Source: Medicago truncatula
Lineage: Eukaryota > Streptophyta > Magnoliopsida > Fabales > Fabaceae
Assembly: GCF_003473485.1 (NCBI RefSeq)
Contig: NC_053049.1
Span: forward strand, 12,338,001 to 12,402,000
Length of the DNA stretch: 64,000 bases
Reading direction: 5' to 3'
Shown: positions 1 through 9,923 of the stretch, piece by piece
How positions within the stretch are numbered: position 1 is the first letter of the stretch
Layout: each line of letters starts with the position of its first letter
The notes under the pieces: model-generated
The model's database searches: none
Seen by the model: only the letters and a program-made list of their open reading frames with translations
What the model was told of the DNA's origin: nothing
Program-made: the position numbers and the translations under genes

Positions 1-814
1 TTTAATTAAAAAAAATACAACAAGTAAATTCAAGAAAAAATAAGGCATGGGTTTTCTGTTTTTAAAGAAAAACGAATCGAACCATGCATCCTAACAATTC
101 AAAAAAACTGAACCACACCGTTTGTGGTTTAAGACGAACCAAACCAAATCATTTTGCTAACTACAAGTTGAACCAAACCGAACCTAAATCAACCTTTTGA
201 GAGATAAATGTTTTGGATACTATTTAAAGAATCCATTCATATAAAATTGCTAATTTGGTTCAAAACTGTTCATTAAAGGTTCGGTTTGGTTCAAAACGGT
301 TAGGTTCAAAACTAAGGATTAAGTCAAAAAACACAATCGACTTTAAATATTATCTTTAACCTCAAAGAATACATACATACAAAGGATTTGCATTTTACTC
401 GATAATTCTACTTGACTTTAAATATTATCGACTTTCTCATATAAAAAGGTGTTATGACTTTTCTTTAATATAAAATTTAAATTCATTAAAAAATTATTTA
501 AGAAATCTTGACCATTGAATAAAAATTTAGGATTATGTAAAAAAAAAAAAAAAAAATCTTGGCTTGCTTTAGAAGAAATCCTAAGATTATAAGCTAGTTG
601 GATTATGTGATGCTGACTATGTTGAAGGCAGAATTGAAAGAAAAAACATCCATGGAAATTGTCAATTCATTGGTAAAAATCTAATCTCCTGATCTAATAA
701 AAGACAATCCATTATTGCATTGTCCACAATAGAAGTAAAATACAAATGATATGGATGAAAAACCAATTAGAAGACCATCAGATTAGTGAAACCGGTATTC
801 TTATTTTTTATTTT
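1..814. other. AT-rich intergenic sequence, no gene seen
   Basis: No convincing coding frame, RNA gene or terminal repeat was found. The stretch has poly(A) runs and scattered direct repeats (variants of gaaccaaaccgaac at about 100-310) that look like simple degenerate repeats. Confidence 0.5.
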
Positions 815-1015
815 TTTGATAATATTGTTGCTATTTGTTTGTCTAAAAATCATATTCTACACCGAAGAGCTAAGCACATTATAATAAAGCATCACTTTAT
901 AAGAGATTATGTTTAGAAATATGTTTTAGATATAAAGTTCATTGATATTGATCAATGATAAGCTGATATATTTACAAAACCCTTAACGGAAGAAAGATTT
1001 AACTTTATGTAGAAA
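815..1015 (+). mobile_element. Ty1/copia RNase H remnant
   Basis: Translation on the plus strand gives a degenerate version of the C-terminal end of copia polyproteins. It has a DN..AI..SKN..LH.R.KHI block near 819-885, a KHHFIRD-like block near 888-908, and after frame breaks the typical ADIFTKPL block followed by TEERF at about 960-1005. The internal stops and frame changes show it is dead. No LTR could be assigned. Confidence 0.7.
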
Positions 1016-1215
1016 AATCTGAACATGCATTTTATTCAAGAAAGATTTAACTTTTTTTAGTTTGATAGTAGTGTTTATGATGTCAGGGTCACTGTTAACT
1101 GTTTATAGAATGCCTGCAATTGATTTGCAGTTTATACAGGAATTCTAACTACATGATAAGACGGAAAGAGTAACCGTCTTAAATTTTTTCTTATCCTTAA
1201 ACTCAACAGTCTCAA

Positions 1216-1377
1216 ATTCACTAGAATTTCTAATAAGAATTTCTCCTCCCATGAAAGTAAACCCTCTGTCTCCTTCACCATTTTTGTCGTGCAAGAGTTG
1301 AGAGATTCAGCTCGAACAACAACATAAATATCTTTTGTCTTTGAATTTTGATCGACGCTTATGTTTTGTCCACTATT
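1216..1377 (-). pseudogene. Truncated BAP-like C2-domain gene
   Basis: The minus strand encodes SGQNISVD, then DIYVVVRAESLNSC, TTKMVKE, EGLLSW and EKFLL. This matches the first half of the C2 domain of the intact minus-strand gene at 25539-26096. The N-terminal residues before SGQN are replaced by unrelated translation of the leader. After EKFLLEI the homology stops, so the second half of the C2 domain and the hydrophobic tail are missing. The DNA just upstream (1420-1510) also matches the leader of the 25539 gene, so this is a decayed duplicate and not a retrocopy. Confidence 0.8.
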
Positions 1378-1648
1378 GGTAGCTAAATTATTATGAAACA
1401 TATAAGTAGTTTTAGGGTATGGTTTTGTATTTTTAGGAATGATTGTTTGAGATGAAAATGCTGGAAGAGGGTTTAAGTAATGGAATTTGATACGAAAATG
1501 TAAAGAAAGGAAGAAATAACTATGAATTAATTGTTTAATTAATATTTGTATACAATTCATTTATTTACTTTAGAAAAAAAGAATTTGTTGTCATGAAACT
1601 ACCAAGGACAAACAATAGTATCATACATTAGTATGTACAAAAATATTA

Positions 1649-1940
1649 CTCCCTCCGTCCCTAATTATAAGATCCTTTGAGAATTTTTTTTGTCCCTTTT
1701 TATAAGACCTCTTTGTTATTTCCAACTACATTAATTATTTCTTTACATACATGCCCCTATTTATTATACATCTTTTTCTTCAATCAGCAATAAATAGCAT
1801 ATGGAAAACATAAACTAACTCTCTTTCTTAAGGATAATATTGTAAAAACAATAGTGATTACAAACAACTTTAATACAAATATCCACTTTCTTAATTCCCG
1901 TGATTTTAGCAAAAGGGTTTTATAATTAGGGACGGGGGAG
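1649..1940. mobile_element. Stowaway-type MITE
   Basis: The termini are inverted repeats: ctccctccgtccctaat at the left, and its near complement ending attagggacgggggag at the right. The element is flanked by TA on both sides (1647-1648 and 1941-1942), the target duplication of the Tc1/mariner group. A related copy of the host sequence at about 3746-3810 lacks the element and has a single TA, giving a direct empty-site proof of the 292-bp insertion. Confidence 0.92.
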
Positions 1941-2539
1941 TAGTATATATAGGTATTGACCTTGATCTTGATTTAAGTATTAATTTTAACTTAACTTAAT
2001 TGGAAATGTCTTAGAAGTTTAATTTTCGTGTGGCATTGGAAAGCACTTAAATGGTAGTACTTGTTACGTGTGTTTTGGAGGTAGACTTATTCAAAGATTC
2101 AATATTGTAATTTAATCTTTCTTCTGTCTCACGTAACCATTAGTTTTTTTATTTTTTTTTTTATTTTTTATGAATTTAGTGTTTATTATTGTTACCCACA
2201 ATTTCCAGACACATCAAGCTAATTAAATATGTGAGGTGAGGCTTAACCTACCTTTCAAAAATTATGGATCCATCAATCAATCGAAATTAACCAAATGAGT
2301 AAATATATAAATAATATTCACAAAATAATTAACTTTAATTTTACTTGTAAATTTGTTTATGTGATTAAGGTACGTTTGGGCAAGCTTTTTTTCAGTCTAA
2401 AAACTACTTTAAAATAAAGTTAAAATAAAGTTCTTTAAGGAAAAAGTTAAAGCTGTTTGGTTTCTTTATTTTTTTTAGTTTTAAAGTTATTTTTAAGTTA
2501 AAAAGTTGTTTGACAAAATATTGTACAAAACTTTGAATT

Positions 2540-2640
2540 TTTTTTATTTTTTTTTTGTGGTGTCCGGGGTTCGAACCACGCGACCTTGCATATATTTATA
2601 CATTGTCTATATCAACTGAGCTAAGTTAGAGAATAGTTTG
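2540..2640 (-). mobile_element. tRNA-derived SINE fragment
   Basis: Read on the minus strand it has a box A-like element (cttagctcagttgatatag) and a box B (ggttcgaaccccgg), followed by an A-rich end that appears as poly(T) on the plus strand at 2538-2556. It is the same family as the complete copy at 14620-14754 and lies inside the 2369-3335 insertion. Confidence 0.6.
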
Positions 2641-2844
2641 TTTTTTCTTTTCCAATTATATTGTATAACAAATTTTGTTATAAGAATATCATATTTTTGG
2701 TGTCATTTAAAAAGATAAGAATTTATATTATATATATTATATTTGTTACATTGTAGGTGTTATTGAAAAAGATATGTTTAGTTTTTTTAATAAGAAAAAG
2801 ATATGCATAGTTTGTTACAATATAAATGTGTAAAATATATATAA

Positions 2845-3335
2845 GATACCGTTTGGCCCGACTTTTTTTTTCAGCTTTTCTATATTTTTAAGGAGAAGTT
2901 AGGCCAAACACAATATCAATAAAGTACCTTCGAAAAAAAGTACTTTTTTTAGAATTCATAAAATTGAATGAAATGAGCTTTAACCAAAAGTTGTTGAATG
3001 CTACTTCAAAAAACTACTTCTCTGTAATTTATTTCACAAGCACTTTTCTTCAACTCACGCAGGCAACCTTCTCTTCAACAAATTGAAATATAATATTAAA
3101 AAATAAAAGATAAGGTTGTCTGTGTGAGTTGAAAGAAGTGCTTGTGAAATAAATTACAGAGAAGTTGTTTTTTGAAGTAGAATTCAACAACTTTTGGTTA
3201 AAACTCATTCCATTCAATTTTATGCATTTCAAAAAATGTGCTTTTTTTTCGAAGGTAATTTATTGATATTGTGTTTGGCCCAGCTCTCCTTAAAAATGTA
3301 GAAAAACTTAAAAAAAAGCCGGATCAAACGTTACC
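2845..3335. repeat. Foldback MITE, arms of about 210-230 bp
   Basis: The left part, starting gataccgtttggcccgac at 2845, and the right part, ending at 3335, are inverted copies over most of their length. Examples are the ttggccaaacacaatatca-like block, the aaaattgaatg block and the cacaagcactt block, which recur in opposite orientation around a centre near 3085. Short ORFs here are translations of this palindrome and not genes. Confidence 0.85.
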
Positions 3336-3354
3336 TAATATTGATTGGTTGAAG

Positions 3355-3745
3355 CCATGATATTTAAATCTGTTCATTGGAAAACCCTCTGTTCTCTGAC
3401 CTTTCTCTATCGCGCCGCCCCTAACCCTTTCATCCAAATTCTCCACCATGTAACTCCGGTAGGTGGCGGTGCGACGAGTTCTTGCTCCGCACCATCCTTT
3501 GTTCCGTTGGAGCCGTCGCAGATCTCCTTTCTTGGGTCGATTACTGCTCTTCCGGCGGCGGTTGTTTCAGGAGGTTGTAGCTTCTGACGTAGGGTGTTAT
3601 AACGGCGTGGGTGCGTTGTTTCTCCATCGTCGTTACGTCTGCGTTTCAAAACCGGGTCTGTTTCCACGAAGATTCGGCGGGGTCGTTTTAAAACAAGTTC
3701 TCTGTGTTCGCGTGCTGCTGCTCATACAGTGGGTGGTTCTTGATT
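3355..3745. other. GC-rich insert of unknown origin
   Basis: The stretch is much richer in G and C than its surroundings, with gcggcgg, ccgtcgc and tcggcggggtcg type motifs, and lies exactly between two tandem copies of the same AT-rich segment. Short open frames exist on both strands, but I recognise no protein. It could be a captured 5-prime gene fragment used as filler at the duplication junction. Confidence 0.4.
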
Positions 3746-4254
3746 CAAGGACAAACAATAGTATCATACATTAGTATGTACAAAAATATTAGTATATATA
3801 GGTATTGACCTTGATCTTGATTTAAGTATTAATTTTAACTTAACTTAATTGGAAATGTCTTAGAAGTTTAATTTTCGTGTGGCATTGGAAAGCACTTAAA
3901 TGGTAGTACTTGTTACGTGTGTTTTGGAGGTAGACTTATTCAAAGATTCAATATTGTAATTTAATCTTTCTTCTGTCTCACGTAACCATTAGTTAATTTT
4001 ATTTTTTATTTTTTTTTTATTTTTTTTTTATTTATGAATTTAGTGTTTATTATTGTTACCCACAATTTCCAGACACATCAAGCTAATTAAATATGTGAGG
4101 TGAGGCTTAACCTACCTTTCAAAAATTATGGATCCATCAATCAATCAAAATTAATCAAATGAGTAAATATATAAATGATATTCACAAAATAATTAACTTT
4201 AATTTTACTTGTAAATTTGTTTATGTGATTAATATTGATTGGTTGAAGTATAAA
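3746..4254. repeat. Direct duplicate of 1603-2368 and 3336-3354
   Basis: From aaggacaaacaatag onwards the sequence repeats 1603-2368 and its continuation beyond the 2369-3335 insertion, but lacks both the Stowaway MITE and the PIF/Harbinger insertion. A third, more diverged copy of the right part lies near 10112-10340. In the broken gene at 1216 and in 25539 this type of sequence lies upstream of the minus-strand C2 gene. Confidence 0.85.
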
Positions 4255-5159
4255 TTACCCACAATTCTCTAAATGTAACATAGAAAAACTAACCGTAGAT
4301 GCCATTATACTGCGTTATGATATTAAAAAGTTTAGGCAAGTTGAGTCTCGGAGCTCACTAGAATTAGAGCAAATCTGATGGTTTAAGAACACTTACAAAT
4401 ATATTTATAGATCTCTCACAAAAGATGTCTTCATATTAACAATGAGAATTGAACCTACGTTCTTACGAGATATCAGCGCAACTATCGATAGTGTACGGGA
4501 TCAATATTATAGAAGATTACAAATATGGGGTATATGACCTTGTTTTACTGTTTGAAATCTTTTTGACTAAACAGTGGATGAGAGAATTAAACCATTTTTA
4601 ATGACAGATTCTTCCCTTCCAATGATGAACAGACATGGACAAAGGTTTATAGGATAAGAAGGACATGTTGATACAACGTGGAGCCAGTGATGTTTTCTCA
4701 CACGTAAAGTAAGCATAATATTGTCATGTTGATGACCACTTTAAAATAAATATTATTTAAAATATTTATATATGTATTAAAAAATCAATGATTAGAATAA
4801 AAAATATATATATTTTTATCAAATTATTCTTATTAACTATTGATTTTTTCATTAAAAAATATAAATGATCGTTCTTTCCATATAATTTCATTTCATCTAA
4901 AAAATACTATATAATATCAATCAAATAACGTCTTCAGCTTAGCATGAAAACGGTGGAAATTCATTAAAAAAAACGGTGGAAATGCAGCAGCAAATTAAAG
5001 AGCAATACAAAGGCAAAGTTATAAGTCAAAATCCAACAAAAACGGACATTGCTTTTTCAAATCAAAATCCAAATACATTGAACCAACCAACCAATTACAC
5101 CCTTTCTTTCTTCCCCTTTTTCTCACTAGTCACCTACCAAATCAAGATCCCAAAACTTC

Positions 5160-5168
5160 TTATATATT
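5160..5168 (+). promoter_or_regulatory. TATA box of C2 gene 5272
   Basis: The ttatatatt motif lies 112 bp before the start codon in a block conserved in all five plus-strand paralogues (caaaacttattatatattcac type). Confidence 0.65.
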
Positions 5169-5271
5169 CATACAACCACCTCAATTCCATCACTACAAAA
5201 TTGAAGGACGTAACAATATATTCATTCTTACACTAATACATATTTTTGTGCACTAAGTTTTCTATTCTACC

Positions 5272-5826
5272 ATGGTTGTGACTTCACAAACATTAGAAAT
5301 TACGGTTATATCTGGTGAAAATATTCATGTAACGGAGGATGCATACGTTGTTGTTCGAGGTGAGTCTCTTAATTGTTACACAACAAAAACGGTGAAAGAT
5401 AATGATAATTGTGGGAAAAACTCGAGTTTTCTTTCATGGAATGAGAAGTTTTTGTTGAACATGCCATTGCATGCAAGGTCAATCACTTTTGAGGTGCAAT
5501 GCAAGAAGTTTAAAAGTGTACGTCCTATTGGGGTGGCAAGAATTGCTCTTTCGGATTTTCTCAATGGCATCGCGCCGGAAAATTGTTTGCAAATTTTGAG
5601 TTATAAATTGAGGAACTGGGAAGGGAGGCAAAATGGAGTTATTCATTTCAGTGTGAGGGTGGTTGTGCCGGAGAAAACATCGGCTACCGTGGCGGTTGAA
5701 AAGCAGACTGTCGCGGATGGAAAGAATTATGGTGGTCGGTTAACTGGAATGGATGTTGGTACCAAGGACTCTAATGGTGTTGCTATTGGTATTCCGTTTT
5801 GGTGGAATTACCCAAACATTATTTAA
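5272..5826 (+). CDS. BAP-like small C2-domain protein, copy 1
   Basis: A single-exon gene for 184 residues with the start in an accATGG context. One C2 domain covers roughly residues 5-130: LEITVISGENI as the first strand, AYVVVRGESLNCYTTK as the second, LSWNEKFLL, then ITFEVQCKKFKS followed by IGVARI. Length and layout match Arabidopsis BAP1/BAP2, small C2 proteins that bind the copine BON1 and restrain cell death; the function here is inferred from that likeness. The Asp residues that bind calcium in classical C2 loops are mostly absent: EDAYV replaces SDPYV, and no Asp pair lies between VQCKK and IGVAR. The tail ends GIPFWWNYPNII without a membrane segment, unlike the minus-strand paralogue at 25539. 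The upstream 1.2 kb is shared with copy 11882. Confidence 0.85.
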   Translation: MVVTSQTLEITVISGENIHVTEDAYVVVRGESLNCYTTKTVKDNDNCGKNSSFLSWNEKFLLNMPLHARSITFEVQCKKFKSVRPIGVARIALSDFLNGIAPENCLQILSYKLRNWEGRQNGVIHFSVRVVVPEKTSATVAVEKQTVADGKNYGGRLTGMDVGTKDSNGVAIGIPFWWNYPNII

Positions 5827-6109
5827 ATATTTATATTTATATTATTTGATTTTTTGCATTCTTGTCAAAGATTAATGAAGTCAATTTTGATGCACAATAT
5901 ATTATTGTGATACATACAAGTGTAAAATATCATTTCAACAAATAAACTTAATGATCAATCTAAGATTCAACTTAGATCTTATAGATTCTAAGTTGATAGA
6001 TTTAATGTTTAAAGTTGATGTTTGCGGTCCAAGATATGTGCGCCTGTGAATATAAGTTGCATAAATGCAAGGAAAAAAAAAAGTAAGTATAAGAAGCATA
6101 AAAGTACCT

Positions 6110-6515
6110 TGGCTTGGCATAGTTGGGGTCGAATCTCGAGACCATTTCTTGCAATTCATTAATTATTCAGGTGGTTTGAGATCGCAACGCTCGTTTTTTC
6201 ACCTTATATGGCTCTTATGTGTTTGGGTGTTGTGGAATGAGCGGAATTAATGATAGAGTTTTCAGGAATAAACAAAGCTCACTATCGCATATGTTAGATA
6301 AAGTAAAATCATATTACATGTGGTGGTTGAAAGCTAGTAACGTTGTTTCTAGTTTTGGTACTCATAACTGGTGGTCGAACCCGCTCTTATGTATGAGTAT
6401 CGACTGACTATTTTGTAATACTGACTAGACTGTGTTTCTTTTCGTGATTGTTTAGGCACAACTTATGCTGCAACAATTACGCTTTCGATGTTAATATATT
6501 TCATTTTTACTTGTA
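6110..6515 (+). mobile_element. 5-prime truncated L1-type LINE, 3-prime end
   Basis: On the plus strand the C-terminal end of a plant LINE reverse-transcriptase protein is visible: IWLLCVWVLWNERN near 6205-6250, then after a one-base frame change DRVFRN, LDKVKSYYMWWLKA and NWWSNPLLCMSID with a stop at 6405-6407. A short 3-prime trailer and an A-rich end follow at about 6515. The sister segment at 12680-12740 lacks this insertion, so it arrived after the duplication. Confidence 0.8.
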
Positions 6516-6689
6516 AAAAAAATAGTAAAAGGAAATGGTGTATATTATTATAAGTAGTATCGTTCAAACGTTTGTTTTTTGTATTGTACTGCTAACACGT
6601 GTAAATTATGAATAATATTTTTTAAGGTGAGAGAAATACCACAAAGAGAATATGATGTTACTATGCATTTTCAACCCTACTATATGAAA

Positions 6690-6772
6690 ACCAAATCGAC
6701 ACTTATATTTTGTCCGAAAATAGTGGTGATTTATAAGGTGAGTGCTTGTTGCTTTCCTTCCATATTTATTAG
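6690..6772 (-). pseudogene. 5-prime fragment of a BAP-like C2 gene
   Basis: On the minus strand the sequence lines up with the first codons of the gene at 25539-26096 (the part encoding EGKQPAHTLEITIISGQNISVD), with small indels that destroy the frame. Only the start of the gene is left. Its leader continues to the right and is part of the large inverted repeat at 6775-7075. Confidence 0.7.
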
Positions 6773-6774
6773 AT

Positions 6775-7075
6775 TTTTTTTTACTACATGTAAGTAGATT
6801 ATTATAAAGAATATACGAAATATAGTGCATGGTTTTATATTTTTAGAAATGATTGTTTGAGATGAAAACGTTGGAAGAGGGTTTGAGCAATGGGATTTGA
6901 TTTGATAAGAATATTTTCGGAATACTAGGAAGGAAGAAGCAACTTAATCAAATCCCATTGCTCAAACCCTCTTCCAACGTTTTCATCTCAAACAATCATT
7001 TCTAAAAATATAAAACCATGCACTATATTTCGTATATTCTTAATAATAATCTACTTACCTGTAGTAAAAAAAAAA
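6775..7075. repeat. Near-perfect hairpin of about 128-bp arms made from a C2-gene leader
   Basis: The left arm, about 6775-6902, and the right arm, about 6946-7075, are inverted copies with only about two mismatches by eye, separated by 43 bp. Each arm contains the leader block found directly upstream of the 25539-26096 gene (gattgtttgagatgaaaa, then ggaagagggttt and atgggatttga). A transcript through this site would fold into a long double-stranded RNA with sequence related to paralogue leaders. Confidence 0.88.
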
Positions 7076-7083
7076 AAAAGAAC

Positions 7084-7484
7084 TTCTATGGTACACCCAC
7101 AATTTTGAGTGTACCGGTACTCTTGTTGCACAAAATTTATAAATTAACGATCACTTTAATGAAATAAAAAGGTATTTGTCAATATTTATATTTTAGAAAA
7201 CATCATTTCATAAGAAAAACCATCATTTCATTATTTATAAGGATTATATTAAAAAAAAAAAATTACATTTTGTCATAAAAAATAATCAATATTCATTGTT
7301 ATGAGTAATAAAATTTCTTAAAAATTAAATTTTATTTCGTCGAAGCTTTTGGTAAATAAAATTTAATTATCTTAGTTGTCAATGATAGAAAATAATTATT
7401 TTTCTTCAAAAAAACAACTGATTTATTATTAATTTTACGACTTGATGTACCGATACACCCAAATTCAATGGGTGTACCATAGAA
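7084..7484. mobile_element. MITE with ttctatggtacaccca termini
   Basis: The left end reads ttctatggtacacccacaat then gagtgtaccggtac. The right end is its near complement, gtaccgatacaccc then tgggtgtaccatagaa. The inside is AT-rich and noncoding. A target duplication could not be fixed, so the superfamily is left open. Confidence 0.75.
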
Positions 7485-7837
7485 TTTGTCTTATGTAAAT
7501 GTTATGTAAATAATTCAATTATTATCTTTAAGGGAAATTTTTAATTCTTCTTTTTTGAGAGGAAGGTAAAAATGTGTTCATGAAATTACCAATGTCGACA
7601 AACAATAATATGTAACAAATTTCCATACAATTAATTAATAACATAAACAGCGCATGCATGCATGCCAACCGCGGAATTTGTCTGCAACTAATACAAAGTC
7701 AAAGTCTTCAACGAAAACGTATATTTTGCTTTTTCAAACCAAATTTCAATTACATTGAAACCACAAACCAATTACACTCGTATTTCTCTCCCTCTTTCTC
7801 ATCACTTTCCATATCAAAATCCCAAACCTTAAGCTTA

Positions 7838-7846
7838 TTATATATT
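7838..7846 (+). promoter_or_regulatory. TATA box of C2 gene 7971
   Basis: A ttatatatt motif, conserved with the paralogues, lies 133 bp before the start codon. Confidence 0.6.
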
Positions 7847-7970
7847 TACACAACTTATAACATAACACCTCAATTCACTCACAATAAACTTGAAGGACAT
7901 AACAATATCCATTCATTCTTACACCAGCTAACAGGAAGTTTTATTCACAACTAACATTAAATTCTCTACT

Positions 7971-8504
7971 ATGGGTGTAGCCTCACGCACATTAGAAATC
8001 ACGGTTATATCCGGCGAAAATATTCATGTAACCGAAGATGCATACGTTGTCGTTCGAGGTGAGTCTCTTAATTGTTACACAACGAAGACGCTGAAAGATA
8101 ACAACGATAATTGTGGAAAAAATTCGAGTTTCCTTTCATGGAATGAAAAGTTTTTGTTGAACATGCCATTGCATGCAAGGTCAATTACGTTTGAGGTGCA
8201 ATGCAAGAAGTTTAAAAGTGTTCGTCCTATTGGGGTAGCAAGAATTGGCGTTTCGGATTTTCTTAATGGCACCGTGCCGGAAAATTGTTCGCAAATTTTG
8301 AGTTATAAATTGAGGGATTGGGAAGGGAGGCAAAATGGGGTTATTCATTTTAGTGTGAGGGTGGTTGTGCCGGAGGAAAGATCGGTTACCGTGGCGGAGA
8401 AGCAAACGGTGATGCATGGAAAGAATTGTGGTGGCCGGTTAACTGGAATGGATATTGTTGGTGTCAAGAACTCTAATGGTGTTGCTATTGGTTTTCCCTT
8501 TTGA
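7971..8504 (+). CDS. BAP-like small C2-domain protein, copy 2 (shortened tail)
   Basis: A single-exon frame of 177 residues, starting MGVASRTLEITVISGEN. It is the closest relative of copy 23657, with a few differences (for example GTVPEN for GAVPEN, and an extra residue in MDIVGVKNSNG). The C2 domain is complete, with LSWNEKFLL and IGVARIGVSDFL in place. A single base change turns the first Trp codon of the conserved WWNYPNII tail into TGA, so the protein ends at GFPF. The nucleotides for the lost tail are still present downstream. The product is probably still folded because the C2 core is intact; whether the lost tail matters is unknown. Confidence 0.8.
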   Translation: MGVASRTLEITVISGENIHVTEDAYVVVRGESLNCYTTKTLKDNNDNCGKNSSFLSWNEKFLLNMPLHARSITFEVQCKKFKSVRPIGVARIGVSDFLNGTVPENCSQILSYKLRDWEGRQNGVIHFSVRVVVPEERSVTVAEKQTVMHGKNCGGRLTGMDIVGVKNSNGVAIGFPF

Positions 8505-8865
8505 TGGAATTACCCTAACATTATTTAAGATTTGTATTTTTTACATTATTTCATTTTTTTGCATGCTTGTTAAAGATTGATGAACTCAATTTTTTAATGC
8601 ACAACATTTACTATTGTAGTATATATACTTATCTTATACAATCTACCTAAAGTCATGAGTCTTAATCCCTTTTTTGTTAGGGCCATAGAATACTGTTGTA
8701 CTATTTCATTTCTCAAGTTTTAATTTCTTGTAAATAACAACATTTTTAACAGAGTTACTTATTTGTTTTCTTTGTAATTTGTTCTTCATTGTATTATAAT
8801 TGAATTTAACATCTCGAAAAGAAAAATTAACGGCTAATAAAAAGTAGACTAATATTCAATTTAGT

Positions 8866-9371
8866 CCCTCGCAATTTGTTCACCACTCAATTCAGTTGAT
8901 CGAAGGTGTGGTGTGAAGCAACTTCAAAGGTGGTTCATGGTTATCACTAATGGGTACTATACGTTCAAAGACACTCCAATGTTTAACTCAGTGAGGTTTC
9001 AAGGTGATTTTAAGGGATTTCTCAAAATGAGAGTGTGTACCTTATTTCAGCATGGATATATCAATTACGTTGTACCCTTATGGCTTGGTGGTTGGGCAAT
9101 CATTTAATCATAAATTGGGCTCAAATATGCTCCACGCGCATTATTTGGAGCATTGATGCATGTAGTTCACAATTGTAAATGGATGCATGATGGTCGGATT
9201 TAGGCAAGTGCACCAAATAATTTATCAAGTAATAAAGTGTAAACAGAGTATCGTATTTATAAGAATTGTCGTTCTAACTAGCCAATTTCCATTACTTATT
9301 TGGGAACCGAAAATAATAAATAAAATAGTAAAATAAAAGATAAAAGGGGTTTTTACAATTTAGTATGTTTG
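8866..9371. other. Intergenic, no gene recognised
   Basis: A 64-codon frame at 8913-9107 has no motif I recognise and no paralogue in the window. Nothing else is supported. Confidence 0.4.
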
Positions 9372-9379
9372 CAACAGAG

Positions 9380-9923
9380 CAGGGCCGTTCCTATGAAATA
9401 GGAGGCTCGACTCTCATAGTAAAATAGACCCTCAGTAAATTAAAAATGCAATTTTTTAAAACTTTTTAATCCTAAGAGGCAATTTAAGAGGCATAAAGGA
9501 AGACTAAAAAAAAATTTAGAACATAAAATTTAGGAGGCATATATTAGCAACATATACCAAAATTTGTCAACATTCAACGTCCATCATATAACAAAATTAG
9601 CAATTATATTTTTCAACCTTCAACATATAACAAAAATTTCGACATTCAACATATATTATTAGAACTATATATTTACAACATTTAACAAAATTAGCAATTA
9701 TACACTGAAATTTTAAAAAGTAATTACTAATACGCCTTAAGCAACGTATAACAAAATTCATGTAGATAAGCTTCATTAAAAAATCATAATCAGAATAACT
9801 ACTAAACATGAAACGAAATAAAAAATATTAAGCGAAAGAGATGTGTTAAGTGAGAGGAAGAAACTCAAACGTGTATTTTGGAGGCTTGGTTGAGCTTCTT
9901 GCATATCCCCAAGACCGTGCCTG
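9380..9923. mobile_element. Non-autonomous hAT-type element
   Basis: The element starts cagggccgttcc and ends accgtgcctg, giving short imperfect terminal inverted repeats of the CAGGG type. It is flanked by a perfect 8-bp duplication, CAACAGAG, at 9372-9379 and 9924-9931. An 8-bp duplication with these ends is the signature of the hAT superfamily. The 544-bp interior is AT-rich and encodes nothing recognisable. Confidence 0.88.

Larger units (their letters stand above)
2369..3335. mobile_element. PIF/Harbinger-like insertion (Tourist type), composite
   Basis: A 967-bp insertion begins ggtacgtttgggcaagc and ends with a sequence whose complement is ggtaacgtttgatccggc. It is flanked by TAA at 2366-2368 and 3336-3338. 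Two related copies of the host sequence (near 4230 and 10310) read straight across with a single TAA. The 3-bp TAA duplication and the terminal motif fit the PIF/Harbinger superfamily. No transposase is encoded. The right half is a complete foldback element with its own TAA on the left (see 2845-3335), so two related elements may be nested or abutted here. Confidence 0.8.
7632..8865 (+). repeat. Recent segmental duplicate of 23320-24465
   Basis: The upstream region, coding region and several hundred bases downstream of C2 gene 7971 are almost identical to the same region around gene 23657. This copy has about 90 bp in its trailer (near 8600-8690) that is reduced or absent in the other. The open frame at 7658-7954 lies upstream of the start codon, is shared by both copies and shows no protein features; I treat it as promoter and leader. 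Confidence 0.9.

Noticed and set aside
7658-7954. 98-codon open frame upstream of C2 genes 7971 and 23657
   Set aside because: It spans the TATA box and leader, exists because the two regions are recent duplicates, and shows no protein-like features or conservation beyond the DNA identity.
8913-9107. 64-codon frame
   Set aside because: Short, no recognisable motif, and not shared by the duplicate region.
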